7,376 nt of DNA from NCBI GenBank assembly GCA_046590705.1, contig JBKJUK010000198.1, positions 1 through 7,376 on the forward strand, read 5' to 3'. This stretch comes from JBKJUK01 sp046590705 (GTDB lineage: Bacteria > Acidobacteriota > Thermoanaerobaculia > Gp7-AA8). The translations under genes were made by a program, and so were the position numbers. The first letter of the stretch is position 1. The number at the start of each line of letters is the position of its first letter. Positions 1 through 5,698 of the stretch are shown here, piece after piece. Below the pieces are notes generated by a model that was given only the letters and a program-made list of their open reading frames with translations, did not search any database and had not been told where the DNA came from.

Positions 1-217
1 GGTTCGCGCTCAACATTCAGCGCGGTCCCTGTGCGTAGATTCCTCGCACCCACCCATCCCGCCGCTCGGAATGACGGCGCTCCTGCTGATGCGCATCGAT
101 CCTGTTTCTTTCTCGCAGTCGCCGCGCCGCGCGGTCCGGGTCGCGGATGACACACCTCTTGGCGTGCGGCGATGACCAACTTTCGGCGCCCACATGCGAC
201 CCTGCCATTCAAGCTGC
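1..217. other. Intergenic stretch without a recognisable gene
   Basis: Two plus-strand frames stay open through the first 150-175 bases, but neither translation resembles a known protein end and no start with a ribosome binding site is visible. The minus-strand frames are equally featureless. The sequence holds repeat-like material (33-75), a 10-bp palindrome GATGCGCATC at 88-97, and three short similar segments around ATGAC at 71, 147 and 172. I cannot exclude that the first few dozen bases are the 3' end of an upstream gene such as rapZ, which often precedes this PTS cluster, but nothing in the sequence shows it. Confidence 0.5.
33..75 (-). repeat. Possible copy of an interspersed intergenic repeat
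   Basis: Read on the minus strand, this is GTCATTCCGAGCG, a short spacer, then GCGAGGAATCTACGC. The pair CATTCCGAGCG...GCGAGGAATCT is a pattern I remember as a dispersed noncoding repeat in many bacterial genomes, including Acidobacteriota-like ones. The boundaries are unclear, and the repeat may extend to both sides. It is based on recollection of the pattern; only one copy lies in the window, so repetition cannot be shown here. Confidence 0.4.
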
Positions 218-245
218 TTGCTATGTGGCGCCAGCCTGTTACGAT
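218..245 (+). promoter_or_regulatory. Candidate sigma70-type promoter for the PTS operon
   Basis: TTGCTA (218-223) and TACGAT (240-245) are separated by 16 bp, and each matches its consensus hexamer at 4 of 6 positions, including the key outer bases. Transcription would start near 252, giving a leader of about 40 nt that includes the GGAGGT ribosome binding site. The match is only moderate, and the operon may instead be transcribed from a promoter upstream of the window. Confidence 0.3.
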
Positions 246-279
246 TTCATCAGTCGTTCGGCTCCTCGAGAACCGCGAC

Positions 280-285
280 GGAGGT
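280..285 (+). promoter_or_regulatory. Ribosome binding site fixing the TTG start of EIIA
   Basis: GGAGGT lies 4-5 nt before the TTG at 290. It supports that TTG over the in-frame upstream ATG at 194, which has no such site and would add 32 residues without family resemblance. Confidence 0.8.
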
Positions 286-289
286 CTGT

Positions 290-718
290 TTGATCGGCGG
301 TTTAATCGTTACGCATGGAAAGCTCGCACACGAGCTGTTGAAAGCTGCACAGACGATCGAGAGTACCCTTCAGGGGATTGAAGCGGTCCCGCTCGAATGG
401 AACGACTCGGTCGAGACGGCGCGAGCAAAAATCGAAGAAGCACTCTCGAGGATCGGCGAGGGAAGGGGAGTGATCATCTTCACCGACATGTTCGGCGGCA
501 CTCCCAGCAACATCAGTCTCTCGTTTCTTCAGAAGGATCGTGTCGAGATCGTCACCGGCGTGAACCTTCCCATGCTCGTTAAATTCGCGGCGTTGCAGAG
601 TGACGCCGTAGACCTCTCGGCGCTCGCGCACCTGATCAGCGACAAGGGTGCTAAATCGATTCGAGTGGCATCCGATCTACTATCGACACAGAAGCGCGAA
701 CCAGGAGCTGAGATTTGA
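290..718 (+). CDS. PTS EIIA component, mannose (EIIA-Man) family
   Basis: This 142-residue cytoplasmic protein accepts a phosphoryl group from HPr on a histidine. From the TTG start it reads MIGGLIVTHGKLAHELL, the typical EIIA-Man opening, with the phosphorylatable histidine at position 9. A second family signature, FTDMFGGTPSN, follows at about residues 64-74; its aspartate is the conserved acidic residue of the active-site region. The C-terminus is slightly extended and polar. The full length fits a single IIA domain, with no IIB domain fused. No IIB, IIC or IID gene follows; HPr and EI come next. This is the arrangement of regulatory PTS sets, in which EIIA acts as a phosphorylation sensor rather than part of a sugar permease. 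That role is inferred from context. The stop overlaps the HPr start (TTGA). Confidence 0.9.
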   Translation: MIGGLIVTHGKLAHELLKAAQTIESTLQGIEAVPLEWNDSVETARAKIEEALSRIGEGRGVIIFTDMFGGTPSNISLSFLQKDRVEIVTGVNLPMLVKFAALQSDAVDLSALAHLISDKGAKSIRVASDLLSTQKREPGAEI

Positions 719-984
719 TAGAGCGTGATATCGAGATCAAAAATAAACTCGGACTGCACGCCAGGGCTGCGGCGAAGCTCGTTCACACCGCTGCACGCTT
801 CAAATCAGACCTGAAGGTTCGTAAAAGTGGCGAGGAAGTCGACGCCAAAAGCATTCTCGGTATCCTTCTGCTTGCCGCAGCCAGAGGCTCCGTCATCACG
901 CTGATAGCGAATGGTGAGGATGAGGCTGATGCTCTGGCAGCGCTCGAACTGCTGATCAACAACCGTTTCGACGAGTCGGAGTGA
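715..984 (+). CDS. ptsH: Phosphocarrier protein HPr
   Basis: An 89-residue small cytoplasmic carrier that takes phosphate from EI and delivers it to EIIA. GLHARAAAKLV holds the catalytic His15 and Arg17. Most HPr proteins have a proline at position 18, where this one has alanine. The second site, VDAKSILGILLL, puts a serine exactly at position 46. This is the residue modified by HPr kinase/phosphorylase, and the surrounding hydrophobic patch is intact, so regulation by an HprK encoded elsewhere is plausible (inference). The TTG start overlaps the EIIA stop by 4 nt and is preceded by AGGAG at 703-707. No other usual start codon precedes His15 in frame. The length is normal for the family. Confidence 0.95.
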   Translation: MIERDIEIKNKLGLHARAAAKLVHTAARFKSDLKVRKSGEEVDAKSILGILLLAAARGSVITLIANGEDEADALAALELLINNRFDESE

Positions 985-988
985 GCTC

Positions 989-2797
989 TTGCTGATACCG
1001 CAGGATCGAAAGACGCAGCGCGAGAATGTTCGCTCCGAAATTCGGACCTACAAAGGTGTAGGCGTATCGCCGGGCATTGCCATCGGTCGGGCGCTGATCA
1101 TCGAGAGCAGAGTCGCCTCGGTCTATCGAGTCCCGATCAAAGAGGCCGAGGTCGAACGAGAGATTAATCGGTTCCACGAAGCGCTCGAGAAAACCAAAGA
1201 CGAACTCAAAGACCTGAGCGACAAGGTGACTCGCTCGATCGGCGACGAGTTCGCCTCGATCTTCGACGCGCACGCCATGATCGTCAGCGATCCTTCGTTC
1301 TCCGACAAAGTCATCCAGAAGATCGAGTACGAGCAGGTCAACGCCGAATGGGCGATTGCCGAAGTGCAGGAAGAGCTGCAGGCGCGTTTCTCGAGCTTCG
1401 AGAACGAATATCTTCGCGATCGCGGCGAAGACGTGAAGGATGTAAGCGAGAGCCTGCTGAAGAACCTTCAGGGCATCGCACATCATGATCTCTCCGAGAT
1501 CGACCATGACGTCATCGTACTTGCTGACGATCTCACGCCCTCCGATGCTGTTCGATTCAACCGGCGTCCCATCGTCGGTTTTGCCACCGAGAGCGGCGGG
1601 CGGACCTCGCACACCTCGATCATCGCCAAGAGCCTTTTCATGCCGGCCGTGATCGGGGTCCCCCGTCTCACCGACATCGTCGACAACGAGGAACTCGTCA
1701 TCGTCGACGGCTACGAGGGAACCATCGTCATCAACCCCACACCGGCGCTGGTCAAAGAGTATTTGAGCAAGGTAACCAGGCACGAGGAGTACGAAGAAAA
1801 ACTGCTGCGCAACAAAAATCTGAAGGCCACCACGAGAGACAACCGCCGCATCAACCTGCAGGCTAATATCGAACTGGTGCAGGAGATCGACGACGCCATC
1901 AAGTTCGGCGCCGAAGGGATCGGACTGTACCGCTCGGAGTTTCTGTACATTTCGAAGAGTCCTGAACTGCCAACCGAAGAAGAACACTTCGAAATCTATC
2001 GCAAACTCGCCGAAGCCATGGCTCCGAACTGGACCGTGATTCGGACATTCGACCTCGGCGGAAAGAAACTTGCCCGCGAGGTCATTGGTACGCACGAGGA
2101 CAATCCAGTCCTCGGACTCCGCGGACTGCGGCTGTGCATGAAGCATCGCGACATGTTCACGACCCAGCTTCGTGCGCTCCTTCGCGCCTCAGCATTTGGA
2201 AACATCAAGATCATGTTTCCGCTGGTTTCAGGCATTCAGGAATTGCGTCAGGTGAAGACGCTGGTGCGTGAGATCAAGGCGGAACTCGACAGCGAATCGA
2301 TCGCCTACGACCCGAATCTGCAGATAGGCATCATGATCGAGGTACCGGCTGCGGCCATGATCGCTGACCTGCTGGCGACCGAGGCGGACTTCTTCGCCAT
2401 CGGTACGAACGATCTGATTCAGTACTCGCTGGCCATCGATCGCGGCAATGAGAATGTGAGCTACCTTTACGAGCCGCTGCATCCGGCAATTCTGCGCCTC
2501 GTCAAGTTCGTCATTCAGTCGGGAAAGAACGCCGGGATCCCCGTGTCAATGTGCGGAGAAATGGCATCCGATCCACTTTACGCTCTGGTTCTGGCCGGCC
2601 TGGGACTGGAAAACTTCTCCATGAATCCATCTTCCATCCCGGTGATCAAAGACATCATCCGCTCGGTACGCTATAAAGACTGCAAGAAGATCGCGGAAGC
2701 TGCGCTTCAGAAACGAACTGCTCAGGAAATCGAGGAATTCATCATCGAGAGTGTGGCCATGCGATTCCCTGACGGTTTTGTGGGCAAGGAAATATGA
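989..2797 (+). CDS. ptsI: Phosphoenolpyruvate-protein phosphotransferase (PTS enzyme I)
   Basis: Enzyme I autophosphorylates from phosphoenolpyruvate and passes the phosphate to HPr His15. At 602 residues it is somewhat longer than the usual 570-580, because of a charged N-terminal extension of roughly 19 residues before the standard TYKGVGVSPGIAIG opening. The HPr-binding helical region follows. The phosphohistidine is His208 in GGRTSHTSIIAKS. The C-terminal TIM-barrel carries the PEP-site residues: Arg315 (GLYRSEF), Arg352 (RTFDLGG), Glu451 in MIEVPAA, Asn474-Asp475 in IGTNDLIQY, Arg485 (DRGN) and Cys522 (SMCGEMA). The spacing between them matches E. coli EI with a constant offset of 19-20, so the enzyme should be active. 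TTG at 989 follows the HPr stop by 4 nt, with GGAG at 978-981. No alternative usual start codon lies in frame before the conserved domain. The stop overlaps the cupin ATG. Confidence 0.96.
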   Translation: MLIPQDRKTQRENVRSEIRTYKGVGVSPGIAIGRALIIESRVASVYRVPIKEAEVEREINRFHEALEKTKDELKDLSDKVTRSIGDEFASIFDAHAMIVSDPSFSDKVIQKIEYEQVNAEWAIAEVQEELQARFSSFENEYLRDRGEDVKDVSESLLKNLQGIAHHDLSEIDHDVIVLADDLTPSDAVRFNRRPIVGFATESGGRTSHTSIIAKSLFMPAVIGVPRLTDIVDNEELVIVDGYEGTIVINPTPALVKEYLSKVTRHEEYEEKLLRNKNLKATTRDNRRINLQANIELVQEIDDAIKFGAEGIGLYRSEFLYISKSPELPTEEEHFEIYRKLAEAMAPNWTVIRTFDLGGKKLAREVIGTHEDNPVLGLRGLRLCMKHRDMFTTQLRALLRASAFGNIKIMFPLVSGIQELRQVKTLVREIKAELDSESIAYDPNLQIGIMIEVPAAAMIADLLATEADFFAIGTNDLIQYSLAIDRGNENVSYLYEPLHPAILRLVKFVIQSGKNAGIPVSMCGEMASDPLYALVLAGLGLENFSMNPSSIPVIKDIIRSVRYKDCKKIAEAALQKRTAQEIEEFIIESVAMRFPDGFVGKEI

Positions 2798-3174
2798 GCG
2801 AAGACTTCCAGTTGCTCGATGTGAAGAAGGTGGCGAAGCCCTGGGGTCACGAGCTCATCTGGGCGCACACCGAGCGTTACGTCGGGAAAATTCTGCATGT
2901 GAAACGAGGCGAAAGCCTCAGCCGCCAGTATCACGTGGTGAAGGACGAGACTCTCTACCTCTTATCGGGGTTGGTCCGGATAGGTCTGCAGTCAGAGGAT
3001 CGCGAAGGCTCGATCGAACTGAACCCCGGTGAGGCCTTCCATGTTTATCCCGGTCTGATCCATCACATCGCCGGGGTGGAAGACTCGGACATTCTCGAAG
3101 TCTCGACTCCGGAACTAACTGACGTAGTTCGACTCGACGATCGTTACGGCCGGCAAGGTACGAACGCTCCATGA
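2794..3174 (+). CDS. Cupin protein resembling type II mannose-6-phosphate isomerase C-terminal domain
   Basis: A 126-residue single-domain cupin. KPWGHEL near residue 15 and the end EVSTPELTDVVRLDDRYGR are hallmarks of the cupin domain found at the C-terminus of bifunctional mannose-6-phosphate isomerase/GDP-mannose pyrophosphorylases and in stand-alone relatives. Cupin motif 1 is visible in GESLSRQYHVVKDETLYLLSG, with likely metal ligands Gln45, His47 and Glu52. Motif 2 is YPGLIHHIAG, with His90 the likely fourth ligand. No nucleotidyltransferase domain is attached. It may isomerise or bind a phosphorylated sugar; its place directly after EI suggests a link to sugar phosphate metabolism, but the substrate is not shown. 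ATG overlaps the EI stop (ATGA), with AAGGA 3 nt upstream. Confidence 0.8.
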   Translation: MSEDFQLLDVKKVAKPWGHELIWAHTERYVGKILHVKRGESLSRQYHVVKDETLYLLSGLVRIGLQSEDREGSIELNPGEAFHVYPGLIHHIAGVEDSDILEVSTPELTDVVRLDDRYGRQGTNAP

Positions 3175-3635
3175 AGCTCTATATCCTCGCAGCTCCCGTC
3201 CTCCTGGTTTTTTCGTGCGCGACTCTGCTGGCGGACCAGACTTCGCCGCTGGTCCTCGCATCGCGTAAAAGCAAAGAGGCGAAAGGAACTGCCACCCGCA
3301 CGCCGATGGTGATCACCAATCACAGCGTGAAGAGATCTCGCCCGCCTGGGAAACCAGGAAAAATCCAGATCACGGCTCCGGCCTCTCCCGTTGAGACTGT
3401 CGAAGTATCCGGTCGTCTGGCGGCCTCACTCGAGCGGGGGCTGGTCGCGGAAAAAGAAGCAGAGGTGATTTCTCTTCAGCTGGATCTCTCTCGGATTGAA
3501 GAGGAGTTCTATCGTGAGGCTGATCCAGGCCATCGAGACAAGGTGCTCAGAGCGCGGTTTTCCGAAGTGAAGAACAAACTCACTGACGCGAAGCGGGAAC
3601 TTGCTCTGCTCACCCCCGTCGGGAACGAGCAATGA
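3171..3635 (+). CDS. Exported protein of unknown function with C-terminal coiled coil
   Basis: I do not recognise the family of this 154-residue protein. The N-terminus (MKLYILAAPVLLVFSCATLLADQ) is a typical signal peptide: a short positive start and a hydrophobic core of about 18 residues. Cleavage after LLA (residue 21) is most likely. Cys16 in VFSC is a poor lipobox because of the Phe. Residues 30-75 are basic and rich in proline and threonine, with a VITNHSVKR stretch that looks like short segments I remember in small exported acidobacterial proteins (weak recollection). Residues 85-150 are highly charged and helical, with heptad-like leucine spacing, so probably a coiled coil. It is coupled by ATGA overlaps to the cupin and to miaB. 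Its ribosome binding site is weak (AAGG at 3155-3158), so translation probably depends on coupling. Confidence 0.7.
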   Translation: MKLYILAAPVLLVFSCATLLADQTSPLVLASRKSKEAKGTATRTPMVITNHSVKRSRPPGKPGKIQITAPASPVETVEVSGRLAASLERGLVAEKEAEVISLQLDLSRIEEEFYREADPGHRDKVLRARFSEVKNKLTDAKRELALLTPVGNEQ

Positions 3636-4972
3636 CGTCAGTCGAGGCAGCGAACGTCGAACAGCGCGACCGGGACACCGGCAAAACCTTCTTCATCGAG
3701 ACGTGGGGCTGTCAGATGAACGATCTCGACACGCAACGGCTGGCGGGCCAGCTACGGCTCCGTGGCTACACGCGGGTGAATGATCAGAGCGAGGCATCAC
3801 TGATCATGCTCAACACCTGCAGCATTCGCGAAAAGTCCGAGCAGAAGGTGTTCTCACGGCTTGGAAGGCTGCGCGAAGAGAAAGCTCGTGGCGCCATCAT
3901 CGGCGTGAGCGGATGCGTCGCGCAACAGGAAGGCGAACGCATTCTCAAACGCGCTCCGCACGTGAACTTCGTGATCGGTCCGGGAAATGTAGGAAACCTC
4001 GATGAAGTACTTTCCGGCGCGAGAACTGTAGCGATCGACTTTCCGGAGGAGCGCGAGTACGACTACATCTCAATCGAACGTCCCTCTGCTGTGCGGGCTC
4101 AGGTCACGGTCATCGAGGGGTGTAACAAGAACTGCACGTTCTGCATCGTTCCGACGACTCGAGGTCGGGAAGTTTCGAGAACAATCACGAACATCCTCGA
4201 TGAAGTGAGCCATTCGGTGGGGGAGGGTCGCTCTGAAATCGAGCTTCTCGGACAAACCGTCAATGGCTACCGATGCCCGGCTTCAGGTGATGACTTCGCG
4301 CAACTTCTGCAAGCGGTCGCTGCGACTGAGGGTGTCAGGCGCGTCCGCTTCATGACCTCACATCCTGCGGAGGTGAGTGATCGCATGATCGCGGTCATGC
4401 GTGACCATGCGAATATCTCCCGCTACTTCCACCTGCCCGTGCAGTCGGGCTCCACGACGGTACTTCGGAGAATGAAACGACTCTATACCCGCGAGCGCTA
4501 TCTGGAGATCATTGCGCAGATCCGAGCGGCGATTCCTGAGATGACCTTCTCGACCGACATCATTGTCGGTTTTCCGGGAGAGTCGGACGAGGACTTCGAG
4601 CAGACACTCTCACTGGTGCGTTCGGTCCGCTTCGCTTCCATCTACGCTTTCAAATATTCGCCAAGACCCGGCACGCCCGCACTGCGAATCGGACCACCGG
4701 TCGACGACCTCATCGCAAGCAGGCGACTCGATCGGCTTTTTGAGCTTCAGAATGAAATCGAGGCTGAGACACTCCGGGGCTATGTCGGCAGCATCCTCCA
4801 GGTTCTGGTCGATGGCGCGAGCCGGCATGATCGCGAAGTTCTGACCGGAAAGAGTGACTGCAACTGGACCGTGAACTTCCGCAGCGAGAGATTGCTTGCT
4901 TCCGGTGAAACGGTTGCTGTATTGATCACCGAAGCGAAACATCACTCGCTATTCGGTGAGGTGAGACTTTGA
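3632..4972 (+). CDS. miaB: tRNA-2-methylthio-N6-dimethylallyladenosine synthase MiaB
   Basis: This radical-SAM methylthiotransferase adds the 2-methylthio group to N6-isopentenyladenosine at position 37 of tRNAs reading UNN codons. The 446-residue protein has the full three-domain layout. The N-terminal UPF0004 domain has the auxiliary [4Fe-4S] ligands Cys27 (TWGCQMND), Cys63 (LNTCSIREKSEQK) and Cys95 (SGCVAQQEG). The radical-SAM domain has Cys164, Cys168 and Cys171 (EGCNKNCTFCIVP), followed by TRGRE and LLGQTVNGY. The C-terminal TRAM domain (about 380-446) contains LTGKSDCNWTVNF and ends in HHSLFGEV. CQMN, the CIVP-TRGRE stretch and LLGQ-VN-Y favour MiaB over the relatives MtaB and RimO. ATG overlaps the upstream stop (ATGA); the ribosome binding site is weak. 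The stop overlaps the next TTG start. Confidence 0.95.
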   Translation: MTSVEAANVEQRDRDTGKTFFIETWGCQMNDLDTQRLAGQLRLRGYTRVNDQSEASLIMLNTCSIREKSEQKVFSRLGRLREEKARGAIIGVSGCVAQQEGERILKRAPHVNFVIGPGNVGNLDEVLSGARTVAIDFPEEREYDYISIERPSAVRAQVTVIEGCNKNCTFCIVPTTRGREVSRTITNILDEVSHSVGEGRSEIELLGQTVNGYRCPASGDDFAQLLQAVAATEGVRRVRFMTSHPAEVSDRMIAVMRDHANISRYFHLPVQSGSTTVLRRMKRLYTRERYLEIIAQIRAAIPEMTFSTDIIVGFPGESDEDFEQTLSLVRSVRFASIYAFKYSPRPGTPALRIGPPVDDLIASRRLDRLFELQNEIEAETLRGYVGSILQVLVDGASRHDREVLTGKSDCNWTVNFRSERLLASGETVAVLITEAKHHSLFGEVRL

Positions 4973-5454
4973 CTCTCGTTGCAATGACTCTGAAAGGGCT
5001 GATGCTCGACCCGATCTCGAACGCTCCAATCGTCGTGTTGAAGGACGCTGAAGAGAAGCTGTTCCTGCCGATCTGGGTCGGAATCTTCGAAGCGAATGCC
5101 ATCGCCCTGGAAATCGAAAAGATGGAAACGCCGCGGCCGATGACTCATGACCTGCTGCGGACATTGATCACTAAACTCGGGGCGACAGTGACCAGAATCG
5201 TGATCAGCGATTTGAAGGAAGGTACCTTCTACGCCGAGATCCATCTCGTTGCCGGCCAGGGAGATCTCCTGGTCATTGACGCACGTCCCAGCGATGCCAT
5301 TGCCCTCGCAATGCGAACCGACTGTGAGATTTTCGTGGCCGAGAGCGTGCTCGAACAGGCCCAAACGCTGTCAGCGGATGACAGCTCCGAAGAAAAATTG
5401 AAAAAGTGGCTCGAGTCAGTAGGTCCTGAAGAACTCGGTAAATACAAGATGTGA
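4969..5454 (+). CDS. Bifunctional nuclease family protein (DUF151, BFN)
   Basis: A 161-residue member of the DUF151/BFN family. Recognisable blocks are LKGLMLDPISNAPIVVLKDAEEKLFLPIWVG (about residues 8-38), then EANAIALEIE, then TFYAEIHLV, and the family's best signature, DARPSDAIALAMR (about 103-115). The C-terminal 35 residues are acidic and helical. Plant members have been described as DNases/RNases, but the bacterial role is not established, so the name does not prove nuclease activity. The TTG start at 4969 overlaps the miaB stop (TTGA), with GAGGTGA just upstream at 4958-4964. An in-frame ATG at 4984 would remove five residues and lies farther from that site, so I prefer TTG. It is the last gene of the operon; the palindromic element starts 6 bp after its stop. 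Confidence 0.88.
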   Translation: MTLVAMTLKGLMLDPISNAPIVVLKDAEEKLFLPIWVGIFEANAIALEIEKMETPRPMTHDLLRTLITKLGATVTRIVISDLKEGTFYAEIHLVAGQGDLLVIDARPSDAIALAMRTDCEIFVAESVLEQAQTLSADDSSEEKLKKWLESVGPEELGKYKM

Positions 5455-5460
5455 GGCGAC

Positions 5461-5644
5461 TAACCCGCATTTCTCACAGGGTTTCGTCGCGGGGGACGTG
5501 GAGAACGGCCTGGATGCGAGGCGCACGGCCTTTTCGCGACGAAGGCATAGTCAATACTATGTCGAGGAGCGAAACGGTCGTGCAACGAAGCAGACAGGCT
5601 GCTTTCCACGTCCCCCGCAGAAACCCTGTGAGAAATGCGGGTTA
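5461..5644. repeat. 184-bp palindromic MITE-like element
   Basis: The whole segment is one imperfect palindrome. The outermost 25 bp (5461-5485 and 5620-5644, beginning TAACCCGCATTTCTCAC) are perfect inverted repeats. After a small bulge (3 nt against 1 nt), a further 14 bp match perfectly (5489-5502 with 5605-5618, GCGGGGGACGTGGA). An inner block, 5523-5537 with 5569-5583, matches at 13 of 15. The tip is a perfect 6-bp stem, CATAGT/ACTATG, around a CAAT loop (5546-5561). Alternative hairpins form within each half: TTCGTCGCG with CGCGACGAA at 5483-5543, and AAGCAG/CTGCTT at 5588-5604. It encodes no transposase, so it is probably a non-autonomous element. The outermost TA on each side could be a TA target duplication; no longer duplication is visible. 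It could also act as an RNA hairpin at the operon's 3' end, but it has no U-run of an intrinsic terminator. Confidence 0.85.
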
Positions 5645-5658
5645 AGGCAAGATGTCGA

Positions 5659-5687
5659 TTGACCGCTTGCCGACCGCTCCGTAGAAT
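5659..5687 (+). promoter_or_regulatory. Sigma70-type promoter of parAB
   Basis: TTGACC (5659-5664) and TAGAAT (5682-5687) are separated by exactly 17 bp; each hexamer matches the consensus at 5 of 6 positions. The predicted transcription start is at about 5694-5697, only 2-5 nt before the parA ATG at 5699. No Shine-Dalgarno lies in the intervening CACCCCTGCCG, so the mRNA is probably leaderless or nearly so. The promoter begins 14 bp beyond the palindromic element. Confidence 0.75.
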
Positions 5688-5698
5688 CACCCCTGCCG

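Noticed and set aside
194..289. Upstream ATG extension of the EIIA gene
   Set aside because: The extra 32 residues do not match the family; the TTG at 290 has GGAGGT immediately upstream and gives the canonical EIIA-Man N-terminus.
956..2146. Long 396-residue open frame on the minus strand antisense to ptsI
   Set aside because: It mirrors the codon pattern of the unmistakable EI gene, has low-complexity D/V/F-rich content and no recognisable motif, so it is a shadow.
2927..2942. parS-like palindrome around CACGTG inside the cupin gene
   Set aside because: Only about 10 of 16 positions fit the usual parS consensus; the flanks do not form the inverted repeat, and it lies in conserved cupin codons.
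3954..3969. Second CACGTG inside miaB as a parS candidate
   Set aside because: The flanking bases lack the TGTTT/AAACA arms, so only the central 6 bp match.
5461..5644. The palindrome as a simple intrinsic terminator of the upstream operon
   Set aside because: The stem is far longer than a typical terminator and lacks a following T-run on either strand; it may reduce read-through but is better explained as a mobile repeat.
5461..5644. CRISPR-like or tandem repeat structure
   Set aside because: There are only two inverted copies with no direct repetition or spacers.
5451..5645. Plus-strand open frame of 64 codons across the palindromic element, and its minus-strand counterpart at 5460-5690
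   Set aside because: Both are products of the inverted repeats, ending with the same repeat-encoded peptide; neither has a ribosome binding site or a family resemblance.
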